31,270 bases of DNA from Pararhodospirillum photometricum DSM 122 (GCF_000284415.1 NC_017059.1:3632789-3664058); one strand, 5' to 3'. Positions 21,897 to 30,470 are shown, numbered from the stretch's first letter. Notes: generated from the letters alone by a model not told the origin. Translations and numbers: made by a program.

Positions 21897-22632
21897 AGGG
21901 CACCCCCCGCGACGACCCCCGCAACGGCGAGGCCAGGGAAAGGCGCACCGGACGGGCAGGGGTGGGGCGCAGGACGGGAGCGGCAATTTCCTTCATACTC
22001 TCCGTCACCACCACGCCGCCAAACCCACGACACCAGCGCCGACCCAAGCGCTCGGCCGTCGCCGCCGAGCCGAGCAGGGCCCGCCCGGTCACGGGAGGCA
22101 GGAACAAGGCCGTGGAGGAATGAATCGGAGTAAACAGGCTGTCATGCAGCAGCTTTTCCAGTTGCCCCTGGGAAAACGGCCGGCCGCTGGCAAAGGGCGA
22201 GTGCTCCAGGCGGGCCCATAGGCCGGTGCGGTTGGGAACCACCACAACGAGGCGCCCGTCGTCGGTCAGGACCCGCCAGCATTCCCGCAGGACCTCGCGC
22301 AAGGCGCTGGTGTATTCTAGGGCGTGCACCAACAACAGCCGATCCACCGAGCGATCGGGCAGGGGCAACAGGCGCTCGTCCACCACCGAGGCGAGGCAAG
22401 GCTGATGGGCAGGCCAGCGTCGCGCACCCATGCCGGCGGGCATCAAGGCGATCACGCGCTCGGCCTCGGCCTGGAACGGACGCAAAAAGGGCGGGGCGTA
22501 GCCCAAACCGGCGACGCGGCAGCCCCGGACATCGGGCCACAGGCCACGCAAGGCCTGACCGATCAGCCGCCGGGCCATCCGCCCCTGCCGGCTTGCATAA
22601 AAGCTGCCCAGGTCCATCACGTCGGTCCACAT
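21895..22632 (-). CDS. Class I SAM-dependent methyltransferase
   Basis: A 245-residue cytoplasmic methyltransferase. Start taken at MWTDVMDLGSFYASRQGRMARR, the point where family-like sequence begins. Motif I is degenerate: RVAGLGYAPPFLRPF in place of the usual Gly-rich E/DxGxGxG. Motif II region: LPLPDRSVDRLLLVHALEYT. Motif III: LRECWRVLTDDGRLVVVVPNRTGLWARLE. This arrangement, including the weak motif I, is typical of a methyltransferase group found in alphaproteobacteria next to and divergent from gloB, as here. The substrate is unknown to me. The divergence region of 118 bp contains the gloB ribosome binding site but no operator that I can recognise. Confidence 0.85.
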   Translation of the reverse strand: MWTDVMDLGSFYASRQGRMARRLIGQALRGLWPDVRGCRVAGLGYAPPFLRPFQAEAERVIALMPAGMGARRWPAHQPCLASVVDERLLPLPDRSVDRLLLVHALEYTSALREVLRECWRVLTDDGRLVVVVPNRTGLWARLEHSPFASGRPFSQGQLEKLLHDSLFTPIHSSTALFLPPVTGRALLGSAATAERLGRRWCRGFGGVVVTESMKEIAAPVLRPTPARPVRLSLASPLRGSSRGVP

Positions 22633-22750
22633 GGGCCGAGTATAACAGGTCCGGCGCGTGCTTGCACAAGACCACGTCGCTCCGGCATCATCCCGAGCGA
22701 GGAGCCGCCCGATCCGGGGACGGCCCGGCGCTCGCCTGGAGGACCGTGTC

Positions 22751-23522
22751 TTGGAGACCCTGGACATCGCCATCATTCCCTTGCGCGCCGACAATTATGC
22801 CTACTTGCTGCGGTGCCGGGCCACCGGCCAGGGCGCGGTCATCGATCCCGGGGCGGGGGCGCCGGTGCTGGCCCACGCCCGAGCGCTGGGCTGGCCTTTG
22901 CATCAGATCCTGCTCACCCACCACCACGCGGATCATACCGATGGCGTGGAGGAAATCCACGACACGACGGAGTGCGCCGTGCTGGGGGCGGCGCTGGATC
23001 GGGCCCGCCTGCCACCCCTGACCCACGGCTTGGCCGATGGCGACCGGGTGCACGTCGGCGCGGTCGAGGGGGTGGCTCTGGCGACCCCGGGCCATACCCA
23101 CGGGCATCTGGCCTTCCACTTCCCCGCCGCGGGGGTGGTGTTTACCGGGGATTGCCTGTTCACCATGGGCTGCGGCCGGGTGTTCGAGGGCACGGCGGCG
23201 CAGATGTGGGCCTCCCTGGCCCGGCTGCGCGCCCTGGATCCCGATACTTTGGTGTATTGCGGGCACGACTATGCCGAGGGCAATGTGCGCTTTGCCCTCG
23301 CCTTGGAGCCCGCCTCGCCGGCGCTCAACGCCCATGCCGCCGACCTCAAGGCACGCCGCACCCGAGGCCAGCCCTCGGTGCCTTCCCGCCTCGCCGACGA
23401 GCGCGCCCTCAATCCTTTTTTTGCGCGCCGATGATCCGGTTTTGCTGCGCGCCCTGGGGTTGGCTGGCGCCGACCCTGTGACCGTGTTTGCCACTGTCCG
23501 TCACCGCAAGGATCACTTCTGA
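22751..23522 (+). CDS. gloB: Hydroxyacylglutathione hydrolase (glyoxalase II), frameshifted near its end
   Basis: A metallo-beta-lactamase-fold enzyme that hydrolyses S-lactoylglutathione to lactate and glutathione, completing methylglyoxal detoxification. The TTG start is supported by GGAGG 8 nt before it and gives METLDIAIIPLRADNYAYLL. The binuclear metal motif THHHADHTDG is at residues 56-65. TPGHTHGHL and FTGDCLFTMGCGRVFEG supply further ligands, and YCGHDYAEGN binds glutathione. The frame stops at 23434 after LNPFFARR. The family C-terminus (LRADDPVLLRALGLAGADP, then VFATVRHRKDHF) follows in another frame to the TGA at 23520-23522. Dropping one T from the T7 run 23414-23420 joins them. 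As written, the protein lacks its last 30 or so residues; I suspect a homopolymer error. Confidence 0.9.
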
Positions 23523-23523
23523 C

Positions 23524-24147
23524 ATGTCCGAGCCCCGTTTGCGCCTGCGCTACTCCCCGACCTCGCCGTTTGTCCGCAAGGTCATGGTGTTCGCCCACGA
23601 AACCGGCCTGATCGACCGGATCGAGCTTCTACCCACCGATGTCTGGCACCCCGAAACCGATGTCCGACGCGACACGCCCTTGGGCAAGGTCCCGGCCCTG
23701 ATCATGCCCGATGGCTTGGTGGTGGCCGAGAGCACCCTGATTTGCGACACCCTCGACCACCTGCACACCGGACCGCGCCTGTTTCCCGAGGGCGAGGGCC
23801 GGGTGGCGGCCCTGCGCTGGCTGGCCCTGGGCGACGGCATCCTGACGGCGTGCGTGACCCGCATCATCGAGGGCCGCTACCGCGCTGCCGACGCCCAGCA
23901 AGCGTGGTGGCTGGACCGCCAGATTACCTCCATTCAGGCCACCCTCGACGTCCTGGAAGCCGAGGCCGACACCTTGGCGGCGGCGCCGTTCTCGGTCGGC
24001 CCCCTGACCATCGCGGTGGCGCTCTCCTACCTCAGCTTCCGCTATTCCGGGGACGCGTGGCCGGACACCCGCCCCGGCTTGGCCGCGTGGCATGCCGAGG
24101 TCCAAACCCGCCCCTCGATGCGCGCCACCGAACCCCCCAGCGCCTAA
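23524..24147 (+). CDS. Glutathione S-transferase family protein
   Basis: A 207-residue soluble GST. The thioredoxin-like N-terminal domain runs to about residue 80 with RYSPTSPFVRKVMVFAHETG (Ser in the active-site region), the cis-Pro motif GKVPAL and ESTLICDTLD for glutathione gamma-glutamyl binding. The all-helical C-terminal domain includes RWLALGDGILTACVTRIIEG and PLTIAVALSYLSFRY. The ATG is one base after the repaired gloB stop codon, so the two form an operon for glutathione-linked detoxification. Substrate not determinable. A copy of the dispersed repeat follows the stop by 16 nt. Confidence 0.92.
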   Translation: MSEPRLRLRYSPTSPFVRKVMVFAHETGLIDRIELLPTDVWHPETDVRRDTPLGKVPALIMPDGLVVAESTLICDTLDHLHTGPRLFPEGEGRVAALRWLALGDGILTACVTRIIEGRYRAADAQQAWWLDRQITSIQATLDVLEAEADTLAAAPFSVGPLTIAVALSYLSFRYSGDAWPDTRPGLAAWHAEVQTRPSMRATEPPSA

Positions 24148-24162
24148 CCCCCTCCTGGAATC

Positions 24163-24203
24163 GAGGGGTCTGGGGAGGCCACGCCTCCCCAGCCTTCCCT
24201 TTT
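24163..24203 (+). terminator. Palindromic 3'-end repeat, copy 8, terminator orientation
   Basis: GAGGGGTCTGGGGAGGC, CA loop, CGCCTCCCCAGCC and TTCCCTTTT. Preceded by CCCCTC-CTGGAATC-GAGGGG, the smaller hairpin shared by several copies. Its T run is interrupted, so termination would be moderate. The remaining gap to 24495 holds the phaZ promoter and leader and no gene. Confidence 0.75.
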
Positions 24204-24354
24204 CCCTCCCTCCCCCCCGCCGAGTCGCCGCGCATTTCGTGCGCCGGAAAGGCCCAACGCCCCTTTCCCCCTTTAATTTGCGCACCACAATACCTATTCT
24301 CTCCCCCCGGCACGGCTCTCCCGCCCTCTTTCTGACGTCGGCGTGGGTTTCCCC

Positions 24355-24382
24355 TTGCGTTGGCACCGCCGAAAGATAAGAT
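24355..24382 (+). promoter_or_regulatory. Possible sigma-70 promoter of phaZ
   Basis: TTGCGT, a 16-bp spacer and TAAGAT, 114 bp before the phaZ start codon, in a locally AT-richer stretch. Confidence 0.4.
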
Positions 24383-24495
24383 CTTTTCAAAACAGGGAGG
24401 TTTCACGCACTTTTGTGTCGCGAAGCCGGACGACAGAGCTCGCCAACCGGGCCACGCCACACTTCCTCGCCCAAGCCGAGTACCGGGAGACGCGA

Positions 24496-25860
24496 ATGCT
24501 TTATGACCTTCACGAAATGCAACATGCGGCCCTGACGCCCTGGCGCTTCATGGCCCACACCATGCACGGGCTGTACACCAACCCATGGCTCCCCGCGTCG
24601 TACACCCGGGTCGGGCGGCAGATTGCGGCCGGTGCCGCCTTGTTCGAGCGCATGACGCGGCGCTATGGCAAACCGCGCTTTGGGTTCGATCACATTGAGG
24701 TCAACGGGCACCGCACGTGGGTCGAGGAAGTGACGGTGTATGATCTGCCGTTTTGCGATCTCGTGCATTTCAAGCGGGGCCTTGAGGCGCCGGGCCAGCC
24801 GCGGGTGCTGGTGGTGGCGCCGATGTCGGGGCATTACGCGACCTTGCTGCGTGGCACGGTGGAGGCGTTGCTGCCCGATCACGACATTTACATCACCGAC
24901 TGGGTCAACGCCCGTGAGGTGCCGCCGGACGAAGGGCGCTTCGACTTTGATACCTATGTCAACTATGTGCGCACCTTCCTGACGGTCCTGGGCCCCGGCA
25001 CCCACATTCTGGCGGTGTGTCAGCCCAGTGTGCCGGTGCTGGCCGCCGTTTCACTGATGGCCGAGGACAACGACCCGTGCCGGCCGGCGTCCATGGTGCT
25101 GATGGGCGGCCCCATCGACACCCGAGTCAACCCGACCGAGGTCAACCGCTTCGCCGACAGCCACGATATGGAGTGGTTCAGCAAGAACCTCATTCACACC
25201 GTGCCGGGCCAGTATCTGGGGCGGGGACGCGAGGTGTATCCGGGCTTTCTCCAGTTGTCGGGCTTCATGGCCATGAACATGGACCGCCATGTCAACGCCC
25301 ACCTGGATTATTTCAACCACTTGGTCGAAGGCGACGGCGATAGCGCCGATCAGCACCGGACCTTCTACGACGAATATCTGTCGGTCATGGATCTGTCCGC
25401 CGACTTTTTCCTGGAAACGGTCGAGCGTATCTTCAAGAACCACGAGTTGGCCGAAGGCAAGCTGGTGGTGGACAACCGCCGCGTCAATCCCGGCGCCATC
25501 ACCGATGTCTTCCTGATGACCGTTGAAGGCGAACGCGACGACATTACCGGCCCCGGCCAAACCAGCGCCGCCCACGATCTGTGCGCCAACCTGCCGCCGT
25601 CCTTGCGTCAGCACCATCTTCAGCCCAAAGTAGGCCACTACGGTATTTTCAATGGGCGCCGCTGGCGCGAGGACATTCTGCCCCATGTGCGCAAATTTAT
25701 TATCGAAGCGGATTTCGCGGCGGCGGGCCGCGTCCTTCCCCCCGCTGCCGCTGGCTCGCACGGCCACGCCGAGGTTCTGGGAGGTCAAACGCCTCACGGA
25801 GATGACGGAAACGGAGTGGGAGAGTTTGTGCGACGGGTGTGGGAAGTGCTGCTTGCATAA
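24496..25860 (+). CDS. phaZ: Intracellular polyhydroxybutyrate depolymerase
   Basis: An alpha/beta-hydrolase that mobilises stored PHB granules. The ATG follows GGGAG by about 6 nt and begins MLYDLHEMQHAALTPWRFMA, the conserved N-terminus of intracellular PhaZ. RVLVVAPMSGHYATLLRGTV and DIYITDWVNAREVP are family signatures. The nucleophile elbow is replaced by ILAVCQPSVPVLAA, where Cys takes the place of Ser as in the Ralstonia-type enzymes. The catalytic His is in KVGHYGIFNGRRWR near the C-terminus. The family usually ends some ten residues after that segment (about 410 residues). Here the frame continues about 50 further residues of Gly-rich sequence that overlaps the next gene out of frame, so the natural stop codon appears lost or shifted. 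The enzyme core is complete. Confidence 0.93.
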   Translation: MLYDLHEMQHAALTPWRFMAHTMHGLYTNPWLPASYTRVGRQIAAGAALFERMTRRYGKPRFGFDHIEVNGHRTWVEEVTVYDLPFCDLVHFKRGLEAPGQPRVLVVAPMSGHYATLLRGTVEALLPDHDIYITDWVNAREVPPDEGRFDFDTYVNYVRTFLTVLGPGTHILAVCQPSVPVLAAVSLMAEDNDPCRPASMVLMGGPIDTRVNPTEVNRFADSHDMEWFSKNLIHTVPGQYLGRGREVYPGFLQLSGFMAMNMDRHVNAHLDYFNHLVEGDGDSADQHRTFYDEYLSVMDLSADFFLETVERIFKNHELAEGKLVVDNRRVNPGAITDVFLMTVEGERDDITGPGQTSAAHDLCANLPPSLRQHHLQPKVGHYGIFNGRRWREDILPHVRKFIIEADFAAAGRVLPPAAAGSHGHAEVLGGQTPHGDDGNGVGEFVRRVWEVLLA

Positions 25861-26200
25861 ACTCCAGGAAGAAGACACGGGCCACATTCACTATACCAAT
25901 GTGGCCTGTGAACTCCTGGACCTTGCCTCTTGCCAGTGCGCGGACTACGTCAAACGCTGGGACACGGTCCCTGACTGCGTCAAGTTGACCCCCCGGCTCC
26001 TGCACCGCCTCGCCTGGATGCCCGAGACCTGCGCCTATCGCCTGCTAGCCCGTGGCGAGCCCCTACCGCCTTGGCATCCCCTGGAAACCGGCGACCCAGA
26101 AAGCGTCCACCGCGCCGGCATGAGCGCCCGCGGCCGCGCCGTCAGCGAACTCGACGCTGGCCCCCTGGAAGACCACATCGTCGAGTGGAGCGACCTTTAA
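25802..26200 (+). CDS. YcgN-type UPF0260 cysteine-cluster protein, start uncertain
   Basis: A small soluble protein with the family motif CDGCGKCCLHK (cysteines likely binding metal or an Fe-S cluster), TNVACELLDLASCQCADY, VPDCVKLTP and CAYRLLARGEPLPPWHPL. These match UPF0260/YcgN from end to end. The function of the family is unknown. The ATG used gives MTETEWESLCDG. However, the conserved family start (FWEVKRLTEMTETEW) is encoded just upstream in the same frame from about 25775, with no ATG, GTG or TTG close by; the next ATGs (25685, 25652) lie deep inside phaZ. The true start therefore seems to be missing or to overlap phaZ. It ends 8 nt before a copy of the dispersed repeat. Confidence 0.88.
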   Translation: MTETEWESLCDGCGKCCLHKLQEEDTGHIHYTNVACELLDLASCQCADYVKRWDTVPDCVKLTPRLLHRLAWMPETCAYRLLARGEPLPPWHPLETGDPESVHRAGMSARGRAVSELDAGPLEDHIVEWSDL

Positions 26201-26207
26201 AAGAATC

Positions 26208-26250
26208 GAGGGGTCTGGGGAGGCCGCGCCTCCCCAGTCTTCTTGTTTTT
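26208..26250 (+). terminator. Palindromic 3'-end repeat, copy 9, serving the plus-strand gene
   Basis: GAGGGGTCTGGGGAGGC, CGC loop, GCCTCCCCAG and TCTTCTTGTTTTT, 8 nt after the stop codon of the YcgN-type gene. A good intrinsic terminator, directly joined head to head with copy 10. Confidence 0.85.
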
Positions 26251-26289
26251 AAAAAGGCTGGGGAGGCGCGGCCTCCCCAGACCCCTCGA
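26251..26289 (-). terminator. Palindromic 3'-end repeat, copy 10, serving the minus-strand gene
   Basis: Read on the minus strand: GAGGGGTCTGGGGAGGC, CGC loop, GCCTCCCCAGCC and TTTTTAAAAA. It begins 5 nt after the fliN-like stop codon. With copy 9 it makes an 82-bp near-perfect inverted repeat that ends two convergent genes. Confidence 0.85.
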
Positions 26290-26293
26290 GTGC

Positions 26294-26578
26294 TTAGTCG
26301 CGGGGCTTTTGGGCGACCGAGCGGACCAATTCGGTGAAGGTCACGCCGATTTTGTCGCCATCGGTGATGATGACCTCGCCCCGGGCGATGAGAACATCGT
26401 TGGCGTAGACCTCGACGGGCTCGTTGATCTTCTGCTCCAGTTCAACGACGGCGCCACGGCCCAGTTTAAGGAGCTGGTGAACCCGCAGCACGGCCTTGCC
26501 GAGCACCACAGAGATTTCCACGGGAACGGAGTAGACCGCTTCCTTGGGCAGGCGCTTGTCGTCTTGATCGTCGGCCAT
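26294..26578 (-). CDS. fliN: FliN-like flagellar motor switch protein
   Basis: A 94-residue protein that is almost entirely the SpoA (FliN/SpaO C-terminal) domain: VYSVPVEISVVLGKAVLRVHQLLKLGRGAVVELEQ, then INEPVEVYANDVLIARGEVI and IGVTFTELV. In the flagellar C-ring this domain forms the lower ring with FliM and sets rotation direction and export-apparatus docking. The length fits the short FliN of alphaproteobacteria. It is not among other flagellar genes: upstream on the same strand, 56 nt away, is the yejF-like ABC gene, downstream a terminator. It could be read from the yej operon or its own promoter. A stand-alone paralogue is possible. Confidence 0.88.
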   Translation of the reverse strand: MADDQDDKRLPKEAVYSVPVEISVVLGKAVLRVHQLLKLGRGAVVELEQKINEPVEVYANDVLIARGEVIITDGDKIGVTFTELVRSVAQKPRD

Positions 26579-26634
26579 TGCTCGATCCCGTCTTGGGAAG
26601 GACTCGTCTTCGAGGGCATCATGCCAGCCCCGCG

Positions 26635-28266
26635 TTAAATTTTCATCCCTTCCCGCACACTCGTCGCAAGATCAGGATCAAGAGCGGCCTGAAGGAGTGC
26701 TTGGGTATAGGGGTGGGCAGGCCGGGTGAAGAGGGTTTCGGCGGGGCCGGCCTCGACGACTTGGCCGTTTTTCATCACCATGATCTCGGAGGCCAGGGCT
26801 CGCACCACCCGAAGATCATGGCTGATGAAGACATAGGCCAGCTTGTGCCGGTCCTGAAGGGCGCGCAACAGGTCCACGATCTGGGCCTGGACGGTGACAT
26901 CCAGGGCGCTGGTCGGCTCGTCGAGGATGATCAGCGACGGCGTGAGGGCGAGGGCGCGGGCGATCGAAACGCGCTGGCGCTGGCCGCCGGAAAACTCGTG
27001 GGGATAGCGGTCCTGGGCCTCGGGATCGAGTCCCACTTCTTGCAGCGCCTGGGAAACGCGGGCCCGCACCTCGGCCGGCGTGCGGGCAAGGCCGTGGACC
27101 ATCAGCCCCTCACCGACGATCTCGCCAATCGACAAGCGGGGCGACAGCGCCCCAAACGGATCTTGAAACACGATTTGCATGTGCCGGCGCACGGGGCGCA
27201 AGGCGCGGGCCGACAGCGTTTCCAGCGACCGCCCCAGAAACACGAGCCGCCCCTGGGCCGCGACCAGACGCAGTACGGCCAGCCCCAAGGTGGTCTTGCC
27301 GCTGCCGCTTTCGCCGACCACGCCCACGGTCTGGCCGGCCCGGACCTGGAACGACACGCCATCGACGGCACGCACCCAGGCCCGGGGGCGCCCGAACAGG
27401 CCGCCCTTGACCGGGAAGTGGACTTTGAGATCGTGGGCCTCCAGCACCACCGGGGCCGAGGCGTCGGGCGGCGGCGGCAGGCCCTTGGGGCGACTGGCCA
27501 ACAGGGTTCGGGTGTAGGGGGCCTGGGGCCGGGCAAAGACCTCGGCGGTGGTGCCGGTTTCGACGATTGCCCCGTCCTTCATCACCGCCACCCGGTCGGC
27601 GAGCCGGCGGACCAGCCCCAGGTCGTGGGTAATGAACAACAGCCCCATGGTGAAGCGCCGGCGCAGGTCGTCGAGCAAGGCCAGGATCTGCGCTTGGATG
27701 GTGACATCAAGGGCGGTGGTTGGTTCGTCGGCAATGAGCAAGGCGGGATCGTTGGCCAAGGCCATGGCGATCATCACCCGCTGGCGCTGCCCCCCCGACA
27801 ACTCGTGGGGCAGGGCAGAGAGGCGGGTCTCCAGGGCCTCCAGACCGACAAGGTGGAGCAACTCGGCGACGCGCGTGCGCAGCGCCGCCCCGCTCAGGCC
27901 CTTATGGAGGGTCAGGACCTCGCCAATCTGCCGCCCGATGCCGTGCAGCGGGTTCAGCGAGGTCATGGGCTCTTGAAAAATCATGGCGGCCCGGTCGCCG
28001 CGAATCTGCTGCAAGCGCGGTTCGGAGGCCGTGAGAAGGTTTTCGCCCTCCAGCCAGACGGCGCCTTGGGTCCGGGCCTGGGGCGGCAGGAGGCCCAGCA
28101 GCGACAAGGCGCTCACCGACTTGCCCGAGCCGCTTTCGCCGACCAGGGCCAGGGTTTCGCCGCGCGCGACGCTGAAGGAGACGTCGCGCACCGCCGCCAC
28201 CGAGGACACGCCGGTCTCGAAGGACACCGACAGGTTTTCGACGCGCAGGAGGGGGGCGTCGCTCAT
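26635..28266 (-). CDS. yejF: Peptide ABC transporter, fused dual ATPase (YejF-like)
   Basis: A 543-residue cytoplasmic protein with two ABC ATPase domains. The first has Walker A GESGSGKS (residues 43-50), signature LSGGQRQRV and LLIADEPTTALD. The second has GESGSGKTTLGLA, FSGGQRQRV and LIILDEPTSALD. Each is followed by the oligopeptide-type C-terminal segment (APYTRTLL, HPYTQALL). Start at ATG 6 nt after GGAGG. It overlaps the yejE stop by 4 nt (ATGA), so expression is coupled. YejABEF imports peptides such as microcin C in enterobacteria; the natural substrate in this organism is not known. Confidence 0.94.
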   Translation of the reverse strand: MSDAPLLRVENLSVSFETGVSSVAAVRDVSFSVARGETLALVGESGSGKSVSALSLLGLLPPQARTQGAVWLEGENLLTASEPRLQQIRGDRAAMIFQEPMTSLNPLHGIGRQIGEVLTLHKGLSGAALRTRVAELLHLVGLEALETRLSALPHELSGGQRQRVMIAMALANDPALLIADEPTTALDVTIQAQILALLDDLRRRFTMGLLFITHDLGLVRRLADRVAVMKDGAIVETGTTAEVFARPQAPYTRTLLASRPKGLPPPPDASAPVVLEAHDLKVHFPVKGGLFGRPRAWVRAVDGVSFQVRAGQTVGVVGESGSGKTTLGLAVLRLVAAQGRLVFLGRSLETLSARALRPVRRHMQIVFQDPFGALSPRLSIGEIVGEGLMVHGLARTPAEVRARVSQALQEVGLDPEAQDRYPHEFSGGQRQRVSIARALALTPSLIILDEPTSALDVTVQAQIVDLLRALQDRHKLAYVFISHDLRVVRALASEIMVMKNGQVVEAGPAETLFTRPAHPYTQALLQAALDPDLATSVREGMKI

Positions 28267-29309
28267 CGCCGGCCTCCCTGGCGCGGGTTGAAGGCATCGC
28301 GCACCGCCTCGCCGATAAACACCAGCAAGGTCAGCAGGCTGGCCAGCACGATAAAACCGGTGAGGCCCAGCCAAGGCGCTTGCAAGTTCTCCTTGCCGGC
28401 GCGCAGCAGTTCGCCCAAAGAAGGAGCGCCGGGCGGCATGCCGAGACCGAGAAAATCAAGGGCGGTCAGGGCGGTCACCGAACCGGAGAGCAAGAAGGGA
28501 GCAAAGGTCAAGGTGGCGACCATGGCGTTGGGCAAAACGTGGCGCAGCACGATGCGGGTGTTGGAGAGGCCGAGCGCCCGGGCGGCGCGGACGTAATCGA
28601 AATTGCGCGTGCGCAAGACCTCGGCACGCACCAGCCCGACCAGCGAGGTCCAGGAAAACAGCAACAGCACCAGCAACAAGGTCCAAAAGCCGGGCTGGAT
28701 CAGGCTGGCGACGATGATCAGCACGAACAGTTGCGGTAGCCCGCCCCAGATCTCGAGAAAGCGCTGGCCCAGGAGGTCGATCAGGCCGCCGAAATAGCCC
28801 TGCACGGCGCCGGCCACCACCCCAACGGCCGACGAGGTGATGGTCAGCATCAGGCCGAACAGAACCGACAAGCGAAAGCCATAGAGCAGGCGGGCAAAGA
28901 CATCGCGGCCCTGGTCGTCGGTCCCCAGCGGGTTTTCCCAACTGGGCGGGGAGGGGAAGGGAGTGCTGGTATCGCGGTTGACGGTCTGGGCGCTGTAGCG
29001 CACCAAGGGCCAGACGATCCAACCCTTGGCCTCGATGGCCTCGCGGACAAAGGAATCGCGGTAATCGGCGGGGGTGGGGAACAGGCCGCCGAAGGTCGTC
29101 TCGGGATAATCGCGCACCACCGGCAGATAAAAGGCGCCGTCGTAGCGCACCAGCAACGGCCGATCGTTGGCAATCAACTCGGCGCCCAGGCTGAGGCCGA
29201 ACAGGGCCAGGAACATCCACAAGGACACCACACCCCGCCGGTTGGCGCGAAAAACGGCCAGCCGGCGCTGGGCCAGGGGCGAGAGGGGCGGCAAACGAAG
29301 ACGGCGCAC
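28263..29309 (-). CDS. yejE: Peptide ABC transporter permease (YejE-like)
   Basis: A 348-residue inner-membrane permease of the DppC/YejE type. First membrane helix near residues 28-45 (LWMFLALFGLSLGAELIAN), a long periplasmic loop with NPLGTDDQGRDVFARLLYG, then about five helices. The EAA loop that docks to the ATPase is DYVRAARALGLSNTRIVLRHVLPNA. The GTG start is one base after the yejB stop with GGGAG 8 nt before it; a TTG further upstream would overlap yejB by 41 nt and is less likely. Confidence 0.93.
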   Translation of the reverse strand: MRRLRLPPLSPLAQRRLAVFRANRRGVVSLWMFLALFGLSLGAELIANDRPLLVRYDGAFYLPVVRDYPETTFGGLFPTPADYRDSFVREAIEAKGWIVWPLVRYSAQTVNRDTSTPFPSPPSWENPLGTDDQGRDVFARLLYGFRLSVLFGLMLTITSSAVGVVAGAVQGYFGGLIDLLGQRFLEIWGGLPQLFVLIIVASLIQPGFWTLLLVLLLFSWTSLVGLVRAEVLRTRNFDYVRAARALGLSNTRIVLRHVLPNAMVATLTFAPFLLSGSVTALTALDFLGLGMPPGAPSLGELLRAGKENLQAPWLGLTGFIVLASLLTLLVFIGEAVRDAFNPRQGGRR

Positions 29310-29310
29310 G

Positions 29311-30417
29311 TCAGGTCTCCCGGCTCGCGAAATCAATCCGCGGATCGACAAGGTGGTAGGTCAGGTCGCTGATGAGGGCCAGGACCAGGCCGATCAGGCT
29401 GAAGAGATAGAGGGTGCCGAACATCACCGGATAGTCGCGGCGCATGGTGCTCTCAAAGCCAAGCAGCCCCAGGCCATCGAGACTGAAGATGACTTCAATC
29501 AGGACCGAACCGGTGAACAGCATCGACACCAAGGCGGCGGGAAAGCCGGCGATGACCAGGAGCATGGCATTGCGAAACACGTGGCGGCGCAGGATCTTGC
29601 CTTCACTCAAGCCCTTGGCCCGGGCTGTCACCACGTACTGTTTGTGGATTTCGTCGAGAAAACTGTTCTTGGTCAGCAAGGTGAGACTGGCGAAGCCGCC
29701 GATGACCATGGCGGTGACCGGCAACACCATGTGCCAGAGGTAATCAATCACCCGCTCGGGCCAGGACAAGGTGTGCCAATCGCTGGAGACCAGCCCTTGC
29801 AAGGGGAACCAATTCAGGTACTGCCCCCCGGCGAAAACGACCACCAGCAGCACGGCAAACAAAAAGGCCGGAACGGCATAGCCGATGATAATGGCCCAAC
29901 TGGACAGAATGTCGAACCGCGAGCCATCGCGCACCGCCTTGAAGATCCCCAAAGGAATGGAGACCACATAAATGATCAGGGTGCTCCACAACCCAAGCGA
30001 CAAGGAAACCGGGAGCTTCTCCAACACCAGATCCAAAACGGGCCGTCCGCGAAAGAAGGACTCGCCGAGATCAAAGGTCGCATAATCGGCCACCATGCGC
30101 ACAAAACGCTCGGGCGCCGGCCGATCGAAGTGGAACTGTTCTTCCAAACGCTTGATATAGGCCGGATCAAGCCCCCGAGCCCCGCGATAGAGGCTCTCGC
30201 CGCCCCGGGTCGGATCGGAGCGCACGGGGCCAATCGCCTCGCCCTGCGCCTCGCCGGAAAAGCGCCCGGTGGCCGACCCGGCCGTTCCGCGCATCTCGGC
30301 CATCACCTGCTCGATGGGGCCGCCCGGGGCGAACTGCACGATCACGAAGTTGACCAGGATGATCCCGAACAAGGTCACCGGGATCAACAAAAGCCGGCGC
30401 AGCAAATAAGCGCTCAT
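29311..30417 (-). CDS. yejB: Peptide ABC transporter permease (YejB-like)
   Basis: A 368-residue inner-membrane permease of the DppB/YejB type, first gene of yejBEF. It starts [34 protein letters not shown], the usual first helix. The large periplasmic insert (about residues 50-120, including [18 protein letters not shown]) is typical of YejB. The EAA loop is [25 protein letters not shown]. The usual yejA substrate-binding gene is not between this gene and its upstream neighbour. What lies 101 bp upstream instead is the 3' end of an LpoA-like gene and a copy of the dispersed repeat, so the binding protein must be encoded elsewhere. Confidence 0.94.
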   Translation of the reverse strand: MSAYLLRRLLLIPVTLFGIILVNFVIVQFAPGGPIEQVMAEMRGTAGSATGRFSGEAQGEAIGPVRSDPTRGGESLYRGARGLDPAYIKRLEEQFHFDRPAPERFVRMVADYATFDLGESFFRGRPVLDLVLEKLPVSLSLGLWSTLIIYVVSIPLGIFKAVRDGSRFDILSSWAIIIGYAVPAFLFAVLLVVVFAGGQYLNWFPLQGLVSSDWHTLSWPERVIDYLWHMVLPVTAMVIGGFASLTLLTKNSFLDEIHKQYVVTARAKGLSEGKILRRHVFRNAMLLVIAGFPAALVSMLFTGSVLIEVIFSLDGLGLLGFESTMRRDYPVMFGTLYLFSLIGLVLALISDLTYHLVDPRIDFASRET

Positions 30418-30470
30418 GACAGACCCGCGTGTCGGGAAAAGAAACATCGGAGGACCTCGGCCCCCCGGAC

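Noticed and set aside
22658..22750. An earlier TTG start for gloB at 22658
   Set aside because: It adds 31 Arg-rich residues before the conserved glyoxalase II start; the TTG at 22751 has a GGAGG ribosome binding site at the right distance.
24361..24376. TGGCAC upstream of phaZ as a sigma-54 promoter
   Set aside because: No GC at -12; the hexamer falls inside the spacer of a reasonable sigma-70 promoter.
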